DNA of 52,162 bases, from NCBI RefSeq assembly GCF_015230015.1, contig NZ_JAAKZC010000015.1, positions 1-52,162 of the forward strand, in the 5' to 3' direction. Made by a program: the position numbers and the translations under genes. Under the pieces are notes generated by a model. That model saw only the letters and a program-made list of their open reading frames with translations, had not been told where the DNA came from and did no database searches. Positions within the stretch are counted from its first letter, which is position 1. Each line of letters begins with the position of its first letter. This DNA comes from Campylobacter concisus. Its GTDB lineage: Bacteria > Campylobacterota > Campylobacteria > Campylobacterales > Campylobacteraceae. This document shows positions 17,593 through 25,701 of the stretch, in pieces.

Positions 17593-18313
17593 GATTAAAA
17601 ATTTAAACAAAAGCTATGGCGATTTGCGTGTTTTAAATGACATTGGCGTTGATATCAAAAAAGGCGAAGTCATAGCGATAATTGGTCCAAGTGGTGGCGG
17701 CAAAAGTACATTTTTGCGCTGCATAAACCGCCTTGAAGAGCCAGATAGTGGGCATATCAAGATAAATGGCGAAGATATCCTCAATAAAAAATCAGACATA
17801 AATAAAATTCGCCAAAAAGTGAGCATGGTGTTTCAGCACTTTAACCTTTTTGCAAACAAAAACGTCTTGCAAAATTTAACTCTAGCTCCGATAAAAGCTG
17901 GGATCTTAGACAAAGAGAGTGCCGAGAAGAGGGCAGATGAGCTGCTAAAGAGCGTTGGGCTAAGCGATAAGAAATTTGCCTACCCGCACAAGCTCTCAGG
18001 CGGTCAAAAGCAGCGTATCGCCATCGCTAGAAGCCTAGCGATGGAGCCGGAGGTGATACTATTTGACGAGCCAACGAGTGCGCTAGACCCTGAGATGATC
18101 GGCGAGGTGCTTGATATCATGAAAGATGTCGCAGCAAAGGGTATAACGATGCTTGTGGTGACCCACGAAATGGGCTTTGCAAGAAACGTGGCAAATAGAA
18201 TTTTCTTTATGGACAAAGGCAAGATAGCAGTTGATGACACGCCAAAAAATGTCTTTACAAATCCGCAGCATGAGCGCTTAAAAGAGTTTTTAGGCAAAAT
18301 TTTAAACCACTAA
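17585..18313 (+). CDS. Polar amino-acid ABC transporter ATP-binding protein
   Basis: A GlnQ/HisP-type ATPase of 242 residues. Walker A is GPSGGGKST (about 34-42), the Q-loop lies near VFQHFNLF (about 82), the signature is LSGGQKQR (about 137), Walker B is VILFDEPTSALD (about 157), and the switch His is in VTHEMGF (about 195). It drives the permease encoded just upstream, with which it is translationally coupled. Confidence 0.95.
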   Translation: MIEIKNLNKSYGDLRVLNDIGVDIKKGEVIAIIGPSGGGKSTFLRCINRLEEPDSGHIKINGEDILNKKSDINKIRQKVSMVFQHFNLFANKNVLQNLTLAPIKAGILDKESAEKRADELLKSVGLSDKKFAYPHKLSGGQKQRIAIARSLAMEPEVILFDEPTSALDPEMIGEVLDIMKDVAAKGITMLVVTHEMGFARNVANRIFFMDKGKIAVDDTPKNVFTNPQHERLKEFLGKILNH

Positions 18314-18325
18314 TAAAGGATAAAA

Positions 18326-19096
18326 ATGAAAAATTTATTAAAAGTTTTAGCGTTAGGGTTGGCTCTGTTTTTTATAGGTTGTGGTGATGATGGTGGCAAA
18401 AAAACCGTTGCAAATGCGCCAGAAGCTAGCAAAGAGGTAGTTTATAAGGTGGGTTCAAGTGCTGATTATCCTCCATTTGAGTATCTTGATGATAAAAATC
18501 AAATCGTTGGTTTTGAGATCGATCTTCTAAATGAGATCACTAAAAAAACTGGGATCAAATTTGATGTAGCAAATATGAGTTTTGATGGGCTAATACCAGC
18601 TTTAAAAACAGGCAAGATCGATATCGCGATAAGCGGCATGAGCGCGACTGACGAGAGAAGAAAGTCTGTTGATTTTACTAAGCCATATTATTTTTCAGAG
18701 AATTTATTTATCCGCAAAAAAGGCTCAGACGTAAATAAAGACAACCTTAAAGATAAGAAAATTTCAGCTCAAGTTGGCACACTTCAAGAAGAGGCAGCTA
18801 AAAATATCACAACTCAGTCAATCCCAGCTGAAAATGTAGCCTCTGCTATAATGTCACTAAACGCTGGTAAGATCGACGTTGTGCTAACAGATAGCCCGAT
18901 AGGTATAGAGTATCTAAAACAAAATCCAGACCTAGAGGAGTTTTTAAGACTTCCTGACGGCACAGAGGGCTTTGCGATGGCATTTGACAAGGGAAAACAT
19001 ACTGATCTTATCAAAAAGATAGATGCTGCGATCGAAGAGCTACAAAAATCTGGCGAATTTGACAAAATGCTCGCTAAATACGGCCTTAAGAAGTAA
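18326..19096 (+). CDS. Amino-acid ABC transporter substrate-binding lipoprotein
   Basis: A 256-residue family 3 periplasmic binding protein. A signal peptide ends in a lipobox (FFIGC, Cys19), so the protein is membrane-tethered. The mature part starts with VGSSADYPPFEYLD and contains GFEIDLL and FDGLIPALKTGKID, the usual amino-acid pocket landmarks. Family members bind His, Arg, Lys, Gln or Glu; the ligand cannot be chosen here. Strong AAAGGAT leader, 12 bases after the ATPase stop. Confidence 0.93.
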   Translation: MKNLLKVLALGLALFFIGCGDDGGKKTVANAPEASKEVVYKVGSSADYPPFEYLDDKNQIVGFEIDLLNEITKKTGIKFDVANMSFDGLIPALKTGKIDIAISGMSATDERRKSVDFTKPYYFSENLFIRKKGSDVNKDNLKDKKISAQVGTLQEEAAKNITTQSIPAENVASAIMSLNAGKIDVVLTDSPIGIEYLKQNPDLEEFLRLPDGTEGFAMAFDKGKHTDLIKKIDAAIEELQKSGEFDKMLAKYGLKK

Positions 19097-19109
19097 CTCT
19101 CAATACAAA

Positions 19110-19138
19110 TTTGCAAGAGGCAAAATGCTTCTTGCAAA
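19110..19138 (+). terminator. Hairpin at the end of the ABC operon
   Basis: TTTGCAAGA (19110-19118) pairs perfectly with TCTTGCAAA (19130-19138). An A-run, not a T-run, follows on the plus strand, so termination is less certain than for the other hairpins. Confidence 0.4.
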
Positions 19139-19224
19139 AAATCTCACAAATTTCTAATTTATAAATTTTAATATTATTTAAATATATTGTAATAAAATTG
19201 TCAATTTACTTTAAGGAGAATGCA

Positions 19225-21177
19225 ATGAAGTCACTCAGGATGAGAACGGCACTTGTGCTAAGTGTCATGCTTTTGGTTTGTGTTAGTGTGGTTGGTCTTG
19301 TGACCTATAACATGGCTAAAAATTTATATACCGACAGGGTCGAAAGTAAAGAATTCCCACTTGCGATCAATGAAGTTGGTTATAAAATAGAATCTTACAT
19401 CGATAAGATAATCGACGCTTCTTATCAAATAACTCAAAATAGCTTTTTAATAGACTGGGTCAAAAATGGCGAGGACGAGCACGGCAGAAAGGTCTTATTT
19501 GACTATTTTCAAACTCTTGCTAAAAATTTAAAACTAGATACGATAATGTTTGGCTCAGACAGAACCCTAAACTACTACGTCGAAGATAAAATTTTAAAGG
19601 TCATTAACCCAGAAAACGACAAATGGTACTATGCCTTAAAAGATGGCAGCAGCCTAAGCCTGATCGACATAAACAAGGCTGAAGACGGCAGCGGCAAGAT
19701 AATGATGTATATAAACTACAAAGTTCAAAAAGATGATAAATTTTATGGTATCGCAGCGACTGGCGTAAATTTAAGCGAGATAGTAAATTTTGTCCAGTCG
19801 CAAAAGATAGGTCGTGGCGGTAAATTTCTACTAGTCGATGAAAAAGGCGACATCAAGATCGGCAAAGACGTAAGCGGCAATCTAAAAGATTTAGTTGGTG
19901 ATGCAAACCTTAAAAAGCTAATCAACGAAAATGGCAGCTACATATCGCTAGATAAAGATGGCAGAAATTTATTGATCGGCTCAAAATATATCAAAAGTAT
20001 GGGGTGGTATCTTATCGGCGAGCTTGACAAAGATGAGCTTTTAGAGGATCTAAACTCACTTGCTTATGCGTCTGTCGGAGTGCTTGTAGTGGTGCTTATT
20101 TTAGGACTATTACTCTCACTTTACCTATCATCATATCTTTTAAAAATCATCCTCAAACTAAAAACAGGACTACTATCTTTCTTTGATCTACTAAATCACA
20201 AGACAAACAAAGCCCAGCCTATAGAGATAACATCTAAAGATGAATTTGGTCAAATGGCAGAGCTCATAAACAAAAACACAAAGGCCATTGAAGATGGTAT
20301 GAAAGATCAAAGTATCTTCATCCAAAAAGCCAATACCTTTGTAAATGAGATAAAAGATGGCAACTATGAAGCAAGCCTAGAAGCAGATACTAATAACCCA
20401 GCTCTAAATCAACTAAAAAGCACATTTAAAGATCTACAACTTGCTCTTAAAAATGCAATCTCAAGTAATGGCAAAGATGTACTTGATCTACTAAACACTT
20501 ATAAAAACCAAGACTTTACAAAAAGACTTGATGATGATGGTAAGATAGCAAGTGGTATAAACTCTCTAGGCATAGAGATATCTAAAATGCTAAATGACAA
20601 TCTAAACCAAGCACAAGTACTAGAAGAAAAAGCTAAACTTCTAGCAAGCTCAGTTTCTAAAGTAGCAAGCTCAGCAAATACTCAAGCAAATAGCTTACAA
20701 GAATCTGCAGCTGCAGTTGAGCAAATGTCTAGCTCAATGAATGCCATCTCTCAAAAGACAGCTGATGTTATAAGACAATCAGATGAAATTAAAAACATCA
20801 TAACTATCATTAGAGATATAGCAGATCAAACAAACCTTCTAGCACTTAATGCTGCAATTGAAGCTGCACGTGCAGGAGAACATGGTAGAGGATTTGCCGT
20901 CGTGGCTGATGAAGTTAGAAAGCTAGCTGAGAGAACTCAAAAATCACTTGGTGAGATAGAAGCAAATACAAATGTATTAGCTCAATCAATAAATGAGATG
21001 AGTGAATCAATCAAAGAGCAAAGTGAAGGCATAAATATGATAAATCAATCAGTTGCTCAAATAGATAATCTAACAAAAGAAAATGTTGTAATTGCCAACC
21101 AAGCAAATGAAGTAACATCAGAAGTAGATGAGATGGCTAAAGCCATAGTTGAAGAGGTTAGGAAGAAGAGGTTTTAA
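19225..21177 (+). CDS. Methyl-accepting chemotaxis protein (dCache-type)
   Basis: A 650-residue chemoreceptor. The first membrane span is at about 5-28, followed by a periplasmic double-Cache-like ligand domain (about 30-270). A second span (about 282-310) leads to a linker and a cytoplasmic signalling domain with the conserved hairpin tip [20 protein letters not shown] and VRKLAERTQ. It ends in a basic EVRKKRF tail. I choose the ATG at 19225 because AAGGAG lies just upstream; an in-frame TTG at 19198 would put that site inside the gene. The codon style changes at about 20130 from GC-ending to AT-ending codons, where the signalling half begins. That pattern is expected if this half is shared and converted among paralogues. 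Confidence 0.93.
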   Translation: MKSLRMRTALVLSVMLLVCVSVVGLVTYNMAKNLYTDRVESKEFPLAINEVGYKIESYIDKIIDASYQITQNSFLIDWVKNGEDEHGRKVLFDYFQTLAKNLKLDTIMFGSDRTLNYYVEDKILKVINPENDKWYYALKDGSSLSLIDINKAEDGSGKIMMYINYKVQKDDKFYGIAATGVNLSEIVNFVQSQKIGRGGKFLLVDEKGDIKIGKDVSGNLKDLVGDANLKKLINENGSYISLDKDGRNLLIGSKYIKSMGWYLIGELDKDELLEDLNSLAYASVGVLVVVLILGLLLSLYLSSYLLKIILKLKTGLLSFFDLLNHKTNKAQPIEITSKDEFGQMAELINKNTKAIEDGMKDQSIFIQKANTFVNEIKDGNYEASLEADTNNPALNQLKSTFKDLQLALKNAISSNGKDVLDLLNTYKNQDFTKRLDDDGKIASGINSLGIEISKMLNDNLNQAQVLEEKAKLLASSVSKVASSANTQANSLQESAAAVEQMSSSMNAISQKTADVIRQSDEIKNIITIIRDIADQTNLLALNAAIEAARAGEHGRGFAVVADEVRKLAERTQKSLGEIEANTNVLAQSINEMSESIKEQSEGINMINQSVAQIDNLTKENVVIANQANEVTSEVDEMAKAIVEEVRKKRF

Positions 21178-21233
21178 AAGACTTCTTAACAAACAAACTT
21201 AAATTTGTTTAATGCAAACTACTGAATTTAATA

Positions 21234-21266
21234 AACTCCAACCTGGTTTAAGCTGGGTTGGGGTTT
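21234..21266 (+). terminator. Intrinsic terminator after the chemoreceptor gene
   Basis: A stem of about 10 bp (CCAACC 21238-21243 with GGTTGG 21256-21261, extended by AACT/GGTT) is followed by a GTTTTT run. It is the last clear host element before the prophage. Confidence 0.75.
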
Positions 21267-21703
21267 TTAATATTTTTAAATTTAATTCTTTATATAGCTG
21301 CTTTAAATTTTATCTTGTTTTTTTCTGCTCATACCTTTAGTATTTGCAAATTTTAAAATTCCATTCACTCGCAAGAATTGTGTGAGGGGGTATAGAAAAT
21401 GAGAGTGAGAAATTTTAGCGCGAGATTTTTGAAAGCGCGAAAAATAGGCACTTTAAAAAGCTTCACTCTCAGTTGTAATGTAAAAATTCAGCTGCAAGAA
21501 AAATCCCTATAATCCCAAATCGTCCGTTTTATCCCAAAAAAGCGGAAAAAATTAACATCGCAAAAAGACTTTAAATACCAAATAATCGACCTTTAAACAC
21601 CTTTTAAAGCGTCCCAAAAATCGTCCCAAGATTTTACGCATCAAGGGCAATACCGCTTAAGGTTTGCCGTCAAGAACATAGATAAAATTTAAAAATATGG
21701 GCA
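21267..21703. other. Gene-free host/prophage junction region
   Basis: I see no convincing gene in these 437 bases. A 9-base inverted repeat TGAGAGTGA (21400-21408) / TCACTCTCA (21463-21471) brackets a segment with a GCGCGA...GCGCG pair. A near-repeated TCCCAAATCGTCC (about 21513) / TCCCAAAAATCGTCC (about 21613) pair follows. An AGTTGTAA (21471-21478) matches repeats found after MuB. The prophage terminus is probably here, but the TG end could not be fixed. Confidence 0.4.
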
Positions 21704-21864
21704 TTAAGACACAAAAAAATGCAAAAAATGTGTCTTAATTAAACTTAATGTGTCTTAAATGTATCAAGAGGCGATATATTCAAAATCTTATTAAGACACA
21801 TCGTAAAAATATCACAATTAAAAGGTTTTATTCTTAAAAATTTGGCATTCTTGATTAAGACACA
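21704..21864. repeat. Five copies of TTAAGACACA (likely transposase/repressor end sites)
   Basis: Exact 10-mers TTAAGACACA occur at 21704-21713 (+), 21729-21738 (-), 21749-21758 (-), 21791-21800 (+) and 21855-21864 (+). The two inverted copies are spaced exactly 20 bases apart. Clustered sites at the left end, next to the repressor gene, are what phage Mu uses for MuA binding. That makes MuA end-type sites the first choice and repressor operators the second. Confidence 0.7.
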
Positions 21865-21877
21865 TTTTAAGCTTATT

Positions 21878-22483
21878 TTAAATAATACATTTAATCACTT
21901 TGCCGACTATAAGACAAGACCCATAAGTATCTTCGTCAAGCTCAAAGCTTTCATAGTCTTTGTTCGTACTTTTGATATATAAATTTCCGCGCGGCGTTTT
22001 TTGTAGGAGTTTCACCATAAGATTGTCGTTATACATTATCACATACAAGCCGTCACCTTTAAATTCTTTTGTTTTTTCAAAAATAACCCAGTTGTCGGGA
22101 TGAAGCATCGGCACCATAGAATAGCCGTCAACTTGAGCCATGCGTAGTTTTTCGTTTTTCATTATAGTTTTAAAAAAAGTCGCTGGAACAAAAAACTTAT
22201 CATCTTCGTCTATAACATCGACTTCCGTTATGTCTACACTCGTGCCTGCACCGACTTTTTGGTTTATTTTTTTTATCCAGTAGCCATCTGCGTTACTTTG
22301 CTTTTGCATACTTTTACATACTTGATCAAATTTTTTAAATGCTGTGTCTGGTATAGAATTTCTATTAATCCATTTATCCATTGCTGGTCTCTCAACACCT
22401 AATTTTTCGCGAAGCTCTTTATCGGTCTTTATATTCAGACTAGTTTTCCATCTGTCTAAAATTTCTCTTGAGTTTTGATCCAT
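21878..22483 (-). CDS. Prophage repressor, S24/LexA-type autocleaving
   Basis: 201 residues. The N-terminal part (about 15-60) is a helix-turn-helix with a KELREKLGVERPAMDKWI core. A hinge contains VGAGTS, whose Ala-Gly is a plausible self-cleavage site. The C-terminal peptidase domain has the catalytic Ser in GYSMVPML (near 122) and the Lys in MVKLLQKTPRG (near 160). It should hold the prophage silent until RecA-stimulated cleavage after DNA damage. It is divergent from the early operon; an AAAAGGGG leader precedes its ATG. CI-type repressors with an S24 domain are common in non-classical Mu-like phages. Confidence 0.9.
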   Translation of the reverse strand: MDQNSREILDRWKTSLNIKTDKELREKLGVERPAMDKWINRNSIPDTAFKKFDQVCKSMQKQSNADGYWIKKINQKVGAGTSVDITEVDVIDEDDKFFVPATFFKTIMKNEKLRMAQVDGYSMVPMLHPDNWVIFEKTKEFKGDGLYVIMYNDNLMVKLLQKTPRGNLYIKSTNKDYESFELDEDTYGSCLIVGKVIKCII

Positions 22484-22504
22484 AAATACCCCTTTTATAA
22501 AAAA

Positions 22505-22557
22505 GTATGCAAAAATTTAAAATATATCTTGACAATGTATGCAAATGTCTGTATAAT
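22505..22557 (+). promoter_or_regulatory. Early promoter with paired operator-like repeats
   Basis: TTGACA (22529-22534) and TATAAT (22552-22557) are both exact consensus hexamers, separated by 17 bases. Direct repeats GTATGCAAA occur at 22505-22513 and 22537-22545. The second fills the spacer, so they are good candidates for repressor operators. A further inverted copy lies inside the repressor gene near 22302. Confidence 0.75.
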
Positions 22558-22673
22558 TCTTTCAAATCTACGAAAAATTATATCTTATTTGAGATTAAAT
22601 CTTTCAAAGGTTTGAAAAATAGTTCTTTAAATTTTCATTGTTAAGTCGGTTTTTAAACATAAAAGGATACTCA

Positions 22674-22928
22674 ATGGATAAAAACTTAATAGATCTTGGC
22701 AAATCTCTTAGCGCCATACAAACGTTTAGCGAGATGATAACGGAGATATCCGTGATGGACGGGGTGTTTCAAAGAAGAGAGCTGATCGAAAATTTAGCCG
22801 ATAATATCAGAGTGCAAGTAGGCGAAGCCAAAGAAAGTATGGAGGCCATTATATCTAACAATGACCGTCAAGCAAACGATAAGCTTTCTCGCAAAAACTC
22901 TCGTGAGATAGATGACGAGAGGCGCTAG
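22674..22928 (+). CDS. Hypothetical early prophage protein (84 aa)
   Basis: First gene behind the early promoter. I choose the ATG at 22674 because AAAAGGAT lies upstream. The product is helical and acidic, without a family I recognise and without membrane segments. Its 3' end runs 74 bases into the oppositely transcribed gene 22855-23259, so the two messages would be antisense over that stretch. Confidence 0.65.
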   Translation: MDKNLIDLGKSLSAIQTFSEMITEISVMDGVFQRRELIENLADNIRVQVGEAKESMEAIISNNDRQANDKLSRKNSREIDDERR

Positions 22929-23259
22929 CGGCGGTTTGAGCGAAGCTTCGGTAGGAAGCTCCTACGCTACTTACAATATCTTCCGAGATTTCAGCAACCT
23001 CGTAAGCTCTAGCAAGTACATAGATGGCATAAATCCTAATAACCATTTGATCTTTTTGCTTAGCGATAAAGCTTTGACGAGCTTTCGGCGTTTTACCGAT
23101 ATACTCAAGCGTTACGGGCAAAAGGCTAGATAAAGGCTCCGGATCGAAATTGGCGTTAGCAAATAGCTTTTTAACGGTCGTTAGATCTTTTTGGCTCATC
23201 TCTTTGCCTATCTCTACAATAATGCTTTCAATATTGGAAACGTATTTATAAAGACTCAT
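22855..23259 (-). CDS. Hypothetical prophage protein on the opposite strand (134 aa)
   Basis: A real gene is supported by an ideal AAAAAGGAGCGACT-ATG start. It breaks the otherwise plus-strand early region. The product is mostly helical, with no motif I recognise; the end is Cys/His-bearing (SHESFCEKAYRLLDGHC). The start region carries a 10-bp palindrome around a TAGAAT -10 box, which suggests regulated expression, possibly in the lysogen. It converges on and overlaps the preceding early gene. Confidence 0.6.
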   Translation of the reverse strand: MSLYKYVSNIESIIVEIGKEMSQKDLTTVKKLFANANFDPEPLSSLLPVTLEYIGKTPKARQSFIAKQKDQMVIRIYAIYVLARAYEVAEISEDIVSSVGASYRSFAQTAASASRHLSHESFCEKAYRLLDGHC

Positions 23260-23263
23260 AGTC

Positions 23264-23296
23264 GCTCCTTTTTAGTTGATTCTACCAAAAAGGAGC
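23264..23296 (-). promoter_or_regulatory. Palindromic operator-like site over a minus-strand promoter
   Basis: GCTCCTTTTT (23264-23273) and AAAAAGGAGC (23287-23296) form a perfect 10-base inverted repeat. On the minus strand a TAGAAT (-10 like, 23279-23284) sits in the 13-base centre. Transcription starting about 7 bases on would begin within the second arm. The palindrome is therefore better explained as a DNA operator than as an RNA hairpin; the second arm also supplies the ribosome site. Confidence 0.45.
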
Positions 23297-23343
23297 CAAA
23301 AACAGCCGACTTAGCAATGAAAATTAGAAGAAAGGAGTGCAAG

Positions 23344-23568
23344 ATGATAAAAAAATACTTTACCGATAACTGCATAAGCATAAGGCAGTGGGCTAAAAAG
23401 CACAATCTTAGTGAGAGAACTACATATATGGTGATAAGTGGTCAAGTGGCAGGTAGTAAAAATTTCGCTACTTCAAGGAAGGTATTTGAAGTGCTTTTAA
23501 GTGAGGGAATAATCAAAGAGCTTCCAAGTGGTCTCAAAAAAGAACAAGAAGAGAGTAAGGCTAGCTAA
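23344..23568 (+). CDS. Ner-like helix-turn-helix protein
   Basis: 74 residues, ATG with GAAAGGAG leader. The segment SIRQWAKKHNLSERTTYMVISGQVAG is a clear DNA-binding helix-turn-helix, followed by a helix and an acidic Lys-rich tail. Size and place, directly before MuA, fit a Ner-type early regulator that turns off early transcription in Mu-like phages. It ends exactly where the MuA start codon begins. Confidence 0.7.
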   Translation: MIKKYFTDNCISIRQWAKKHNLSERTTYMVISGQVAGSKNFATSRKVFEVLLSEGIIKELPSGLKKEQEESKAS

Positions 23569-24192
23569 ATGATCTATGTCGAAACTGCTGTGGCTGCTGA
23601 AATTTTCGGCGTTTCTTTGAGCGCTCTTAAAGAAGCTGCTAGGCGCAACTCCCAAAAATACCCGTTCGTCCGCATAAAAGACGCCGGCACCAGAAGCCGT
23701 GGTGGAGCGAAGCTGCTATTTGCAGTAGAGATCGCCGACATAGACGCGGCGATAAAGAGCGGCAAGGCAGATAAAGATGTATGCGTATACGTAGAGGATA
23801 GCTCGGAGCAAAGCGGATTTAGACAGATGAAATTTAGCGAGATCAAGGGCGGCGGCAAGAACAAAGAGGGTGCGAGCGGCGGTAAAGAAGAGAATTTAAG
23901 TAAGGAATACGCGGTGCTGGACGATGACGAAAAAGAGGAAATAAATAAAAAAATCAGAGTGCTAAAAGAGTATGAAGAGGCTAAAAAACATGGTGTGTCA
24001 TGTAAAAAGTTTTGTGAGGACAGCGGCGAAAGCCAGGCAAACCTTTTTAGATGGCAAAGAGCCTATAAGGAAAAAGGCGCGGTAGCGCTAATAGACAAAC
24101 GAGGCAAACATAGGAAAAACGCCAGTGTGCTTGAAGAGTGGATGAAGGAGTTTATACTTGAAATTTCCGCGCTTACGGCGCAGGCGGGTTAA
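23569..24192 (+). CDS. Mu transposase A, N-terminal part (frameshifted)
   Basis: 207 residues read before a premature stop. The start MIYVETAVAAEIFGVSLSALK is the Mu-type winged helix that binds the enhancer and ends. A second helix-turn-helix domain (about 130-195) has KKFCEDSGESQANLFRWQRAY. The last correct residues are EFIL. Just after (24161-24163, an AAA where AAAA would restore the frame) the frame is lost by one base. The continuation NFRAYGAGGLNITELYRRLH is in the frame of the next entry. It forms one gene with 24193-25625. Confidence 0.85.
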   Translation: MIYVETAVAAEIFGVSLSALKEAARRNSQKYPFVRIKDAGTRSRGGAKLLFAVEIADIDAAIKSGKADKDVCVYVEDSSEQSGFRQMKFSEIKGGGKNKEGASGGKEENLSKEYAVLDDDEKEEINKKIRVLKEYEEAKKHGVSCKKFCEDSGESQANLFRWQRAYKEKGAVALIDKRGKHRKNASVLEEWMKEFILEISALTAQAG

Positions 24193-24359
24193 ATATAACA
24201 GAGCTTTACCGCAGACTCCATCAAGAGTATTTTAGGCGCAGAGGCGAAGCGCATAATTATCCGAAATTTCTAACCGGAAAGATAAAACCACTCTTTGACG
24301 CAGGCGTAATAAAAAGATACCTAGACGGCTATTACGCCATTAACAAGCTTGAATACATA

Positions 24360-25625
24360 ATGATCACGAAAGGCGAAGATAAAGCGAAAAGCTACTTCCA
24401 GCCAGCTCTGGGCGATCAGGGCGAGATGATAACCAGACGCAACCAATGCTGGCAGATAGATAGCTCGCCGCTTGACGTGATGGTAAGAGACGGAGAAAAA
24501 GGAGAGGCTATACGAGCCAATATCCTTAGCATCGTGGACGTATATAGCGGCAGATGCGTAGCCAGCATAGAGAGAAAATCAAATGCCCTGGGCCTTGTAA
24601 GGCTCATGTGGAAAGCACTTAGTAAGCTAGGCAAACCAGACTACATAAAGGGCGACAACGGTAAAGACTACCTAAGCGATCAGTTCCAGCATCTACTAAA
24701 CGGTCTAAATATCGACTACGATAGAGCCATAGCATATAGCGGCGACGAAAAGGGCTTTGTAGAGAGACACTTTGGAGTGATGCAGCATGCAGGCATCTCT
24801 CAAACGCCAGGGTATATAGGATTTAACCTAGCCATGAGAGAGGCAATCGAACAAAGAACGCCTAAAAAAGACAGATCCGCAAAAGACGAGCTAGGGTTTG
24901 TTAAAAAGACCAACCTTAAATACCTACTAACGCTAGATCAGGCAAGGGTTAAATTTGAAGCCGAGGTGCTTAAATGGGACATAATGAGCGTAGGACGCAA
25001 AAAATCAAGCCCGATGGATCGCTGGAATAGTGATACGACTCCGCTTCGCGGCGTAAGAAAAGAGGAGTTTATGCTACATGCGGGAGGATTGGAGTCTAGA
25101 ATGGTAGGCAAAAAGGGAATTAGTTACGATGCAAGAGAATTCGGCTCGGCGTTTCTCCCGGCCGTAAAAACGCCGGTACTAGTTGGAGAAAATATAGACG
25201 ACGTAAGCTCGATATTTGTGTTTGATATGGAAGGAAATTTCATCTGCGAAGCAAAGGATAAAGAGATATGTCCTATGAGCGCGGAAACATATAAGGCCGT
25301 TAAAAAGGTCTTTAAAGACGATATGAAAGCTATCCGCGCCGTCATCAAACGCGCCGAATTTAGCGAATTTACGAGACTAAACGTAAATTACGACCTCGAA
25401 GTAATGCTTGAAGCCCATAAAGAGGCGTTAAAACCTGAAAACTTCAAATACGAGGACGACGACAAGATAGAGACGCTAAAAGAGACCATAAAAAAGCAAA
25501 AAGAGGTAAATAACATAATAAACGCTGGGTTTGATTACGATAAATTAAACGAATTTACCACAGAGCGAACAACTAAAAAGAAATTTTCCGTAGATGACGC
25601 TATAGAGATAGCAAGCGGAGAATAA
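24360..25625 (+). CDS. Mu transposase A, catalytic part (frameshifted)
   Basis: The frame of this part is open from about 24160; the first internal ATG is at 24360. It holds the integrase-fold DDE core: Asp in QIDSSPLDVMV, Asp in IKGDNGKDY, and Glu in GDEKGFVERHFG, with good spacing. The Mu transposase C-terminal barrel and a helical tail that would contact MuB follow. The DDE residues are intact, so only the single missing base near 24162 breaks the protein. The piece alone lacks the end-binding domains. Confidence 0.9.
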   Translation: MITKGEDKAKSYFQPALGDQGEMITRRNQCWQIDSSPLDVMVRDGEKGEAIRANILSIVDVYSGRCVASIERKSNALGLVRLMWKALSKLGKPDYIKGDNGKDYLSDQFQHLLNGLNIDYDRAIAYSGDEKGFVERHFGVMQHAGISQTPGYIGFNLAMREAIEQRTPKKDRSAKDELGFVKKTNLKYLLTLDQARVKFEAEVLKWDIMSVGRKKSSPMDRWNSDTTPLRGVRKEEFMLHAGGLESRMVGKKGISYDAREFGSAFLPAVKTPVLVGENIDDVSSIFVFDMEGNFICEAKDKEICPMSAETYKAVKKVFKDDMKAIRAVIKRAEFSEFTRLNVNYDLEVMLEAHKEALKPENFKYEDDDKIETLKETIKKQKEVNNIINAGFDYDKLNEFTTERTTKKKFSVDDAIEIASGE

Positions 25626-25701
25626 AAATGCTTTCAAGGTCGTTTAAAGTCCTATTAAACGGCGTTTAAAACATTTAAAAAACAAAATCAAAGGAGGAAA
25701 A

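Noticed and set aside
19110-19138. Strong intrinsic terminator after the ABC operon
   Set aside because: The stem is good but is followed by A rather than T on the coding strand; kept only as a low-confidence hairpin.
21400-21471. Prophage terminal repeat or attachment core
   Set aside because: The 9-base inverted repeat is suggestive, but no matching right end is in the window and no target duplication can be checked.
24150-24175. Programmed frameshift in MuA
   Set aside because: The local codons (CTT GAA ATT TCC) do not form an X XXY YYZ slippery heptamer and MuA is not known to need one; mutation or assembly error is simpler.
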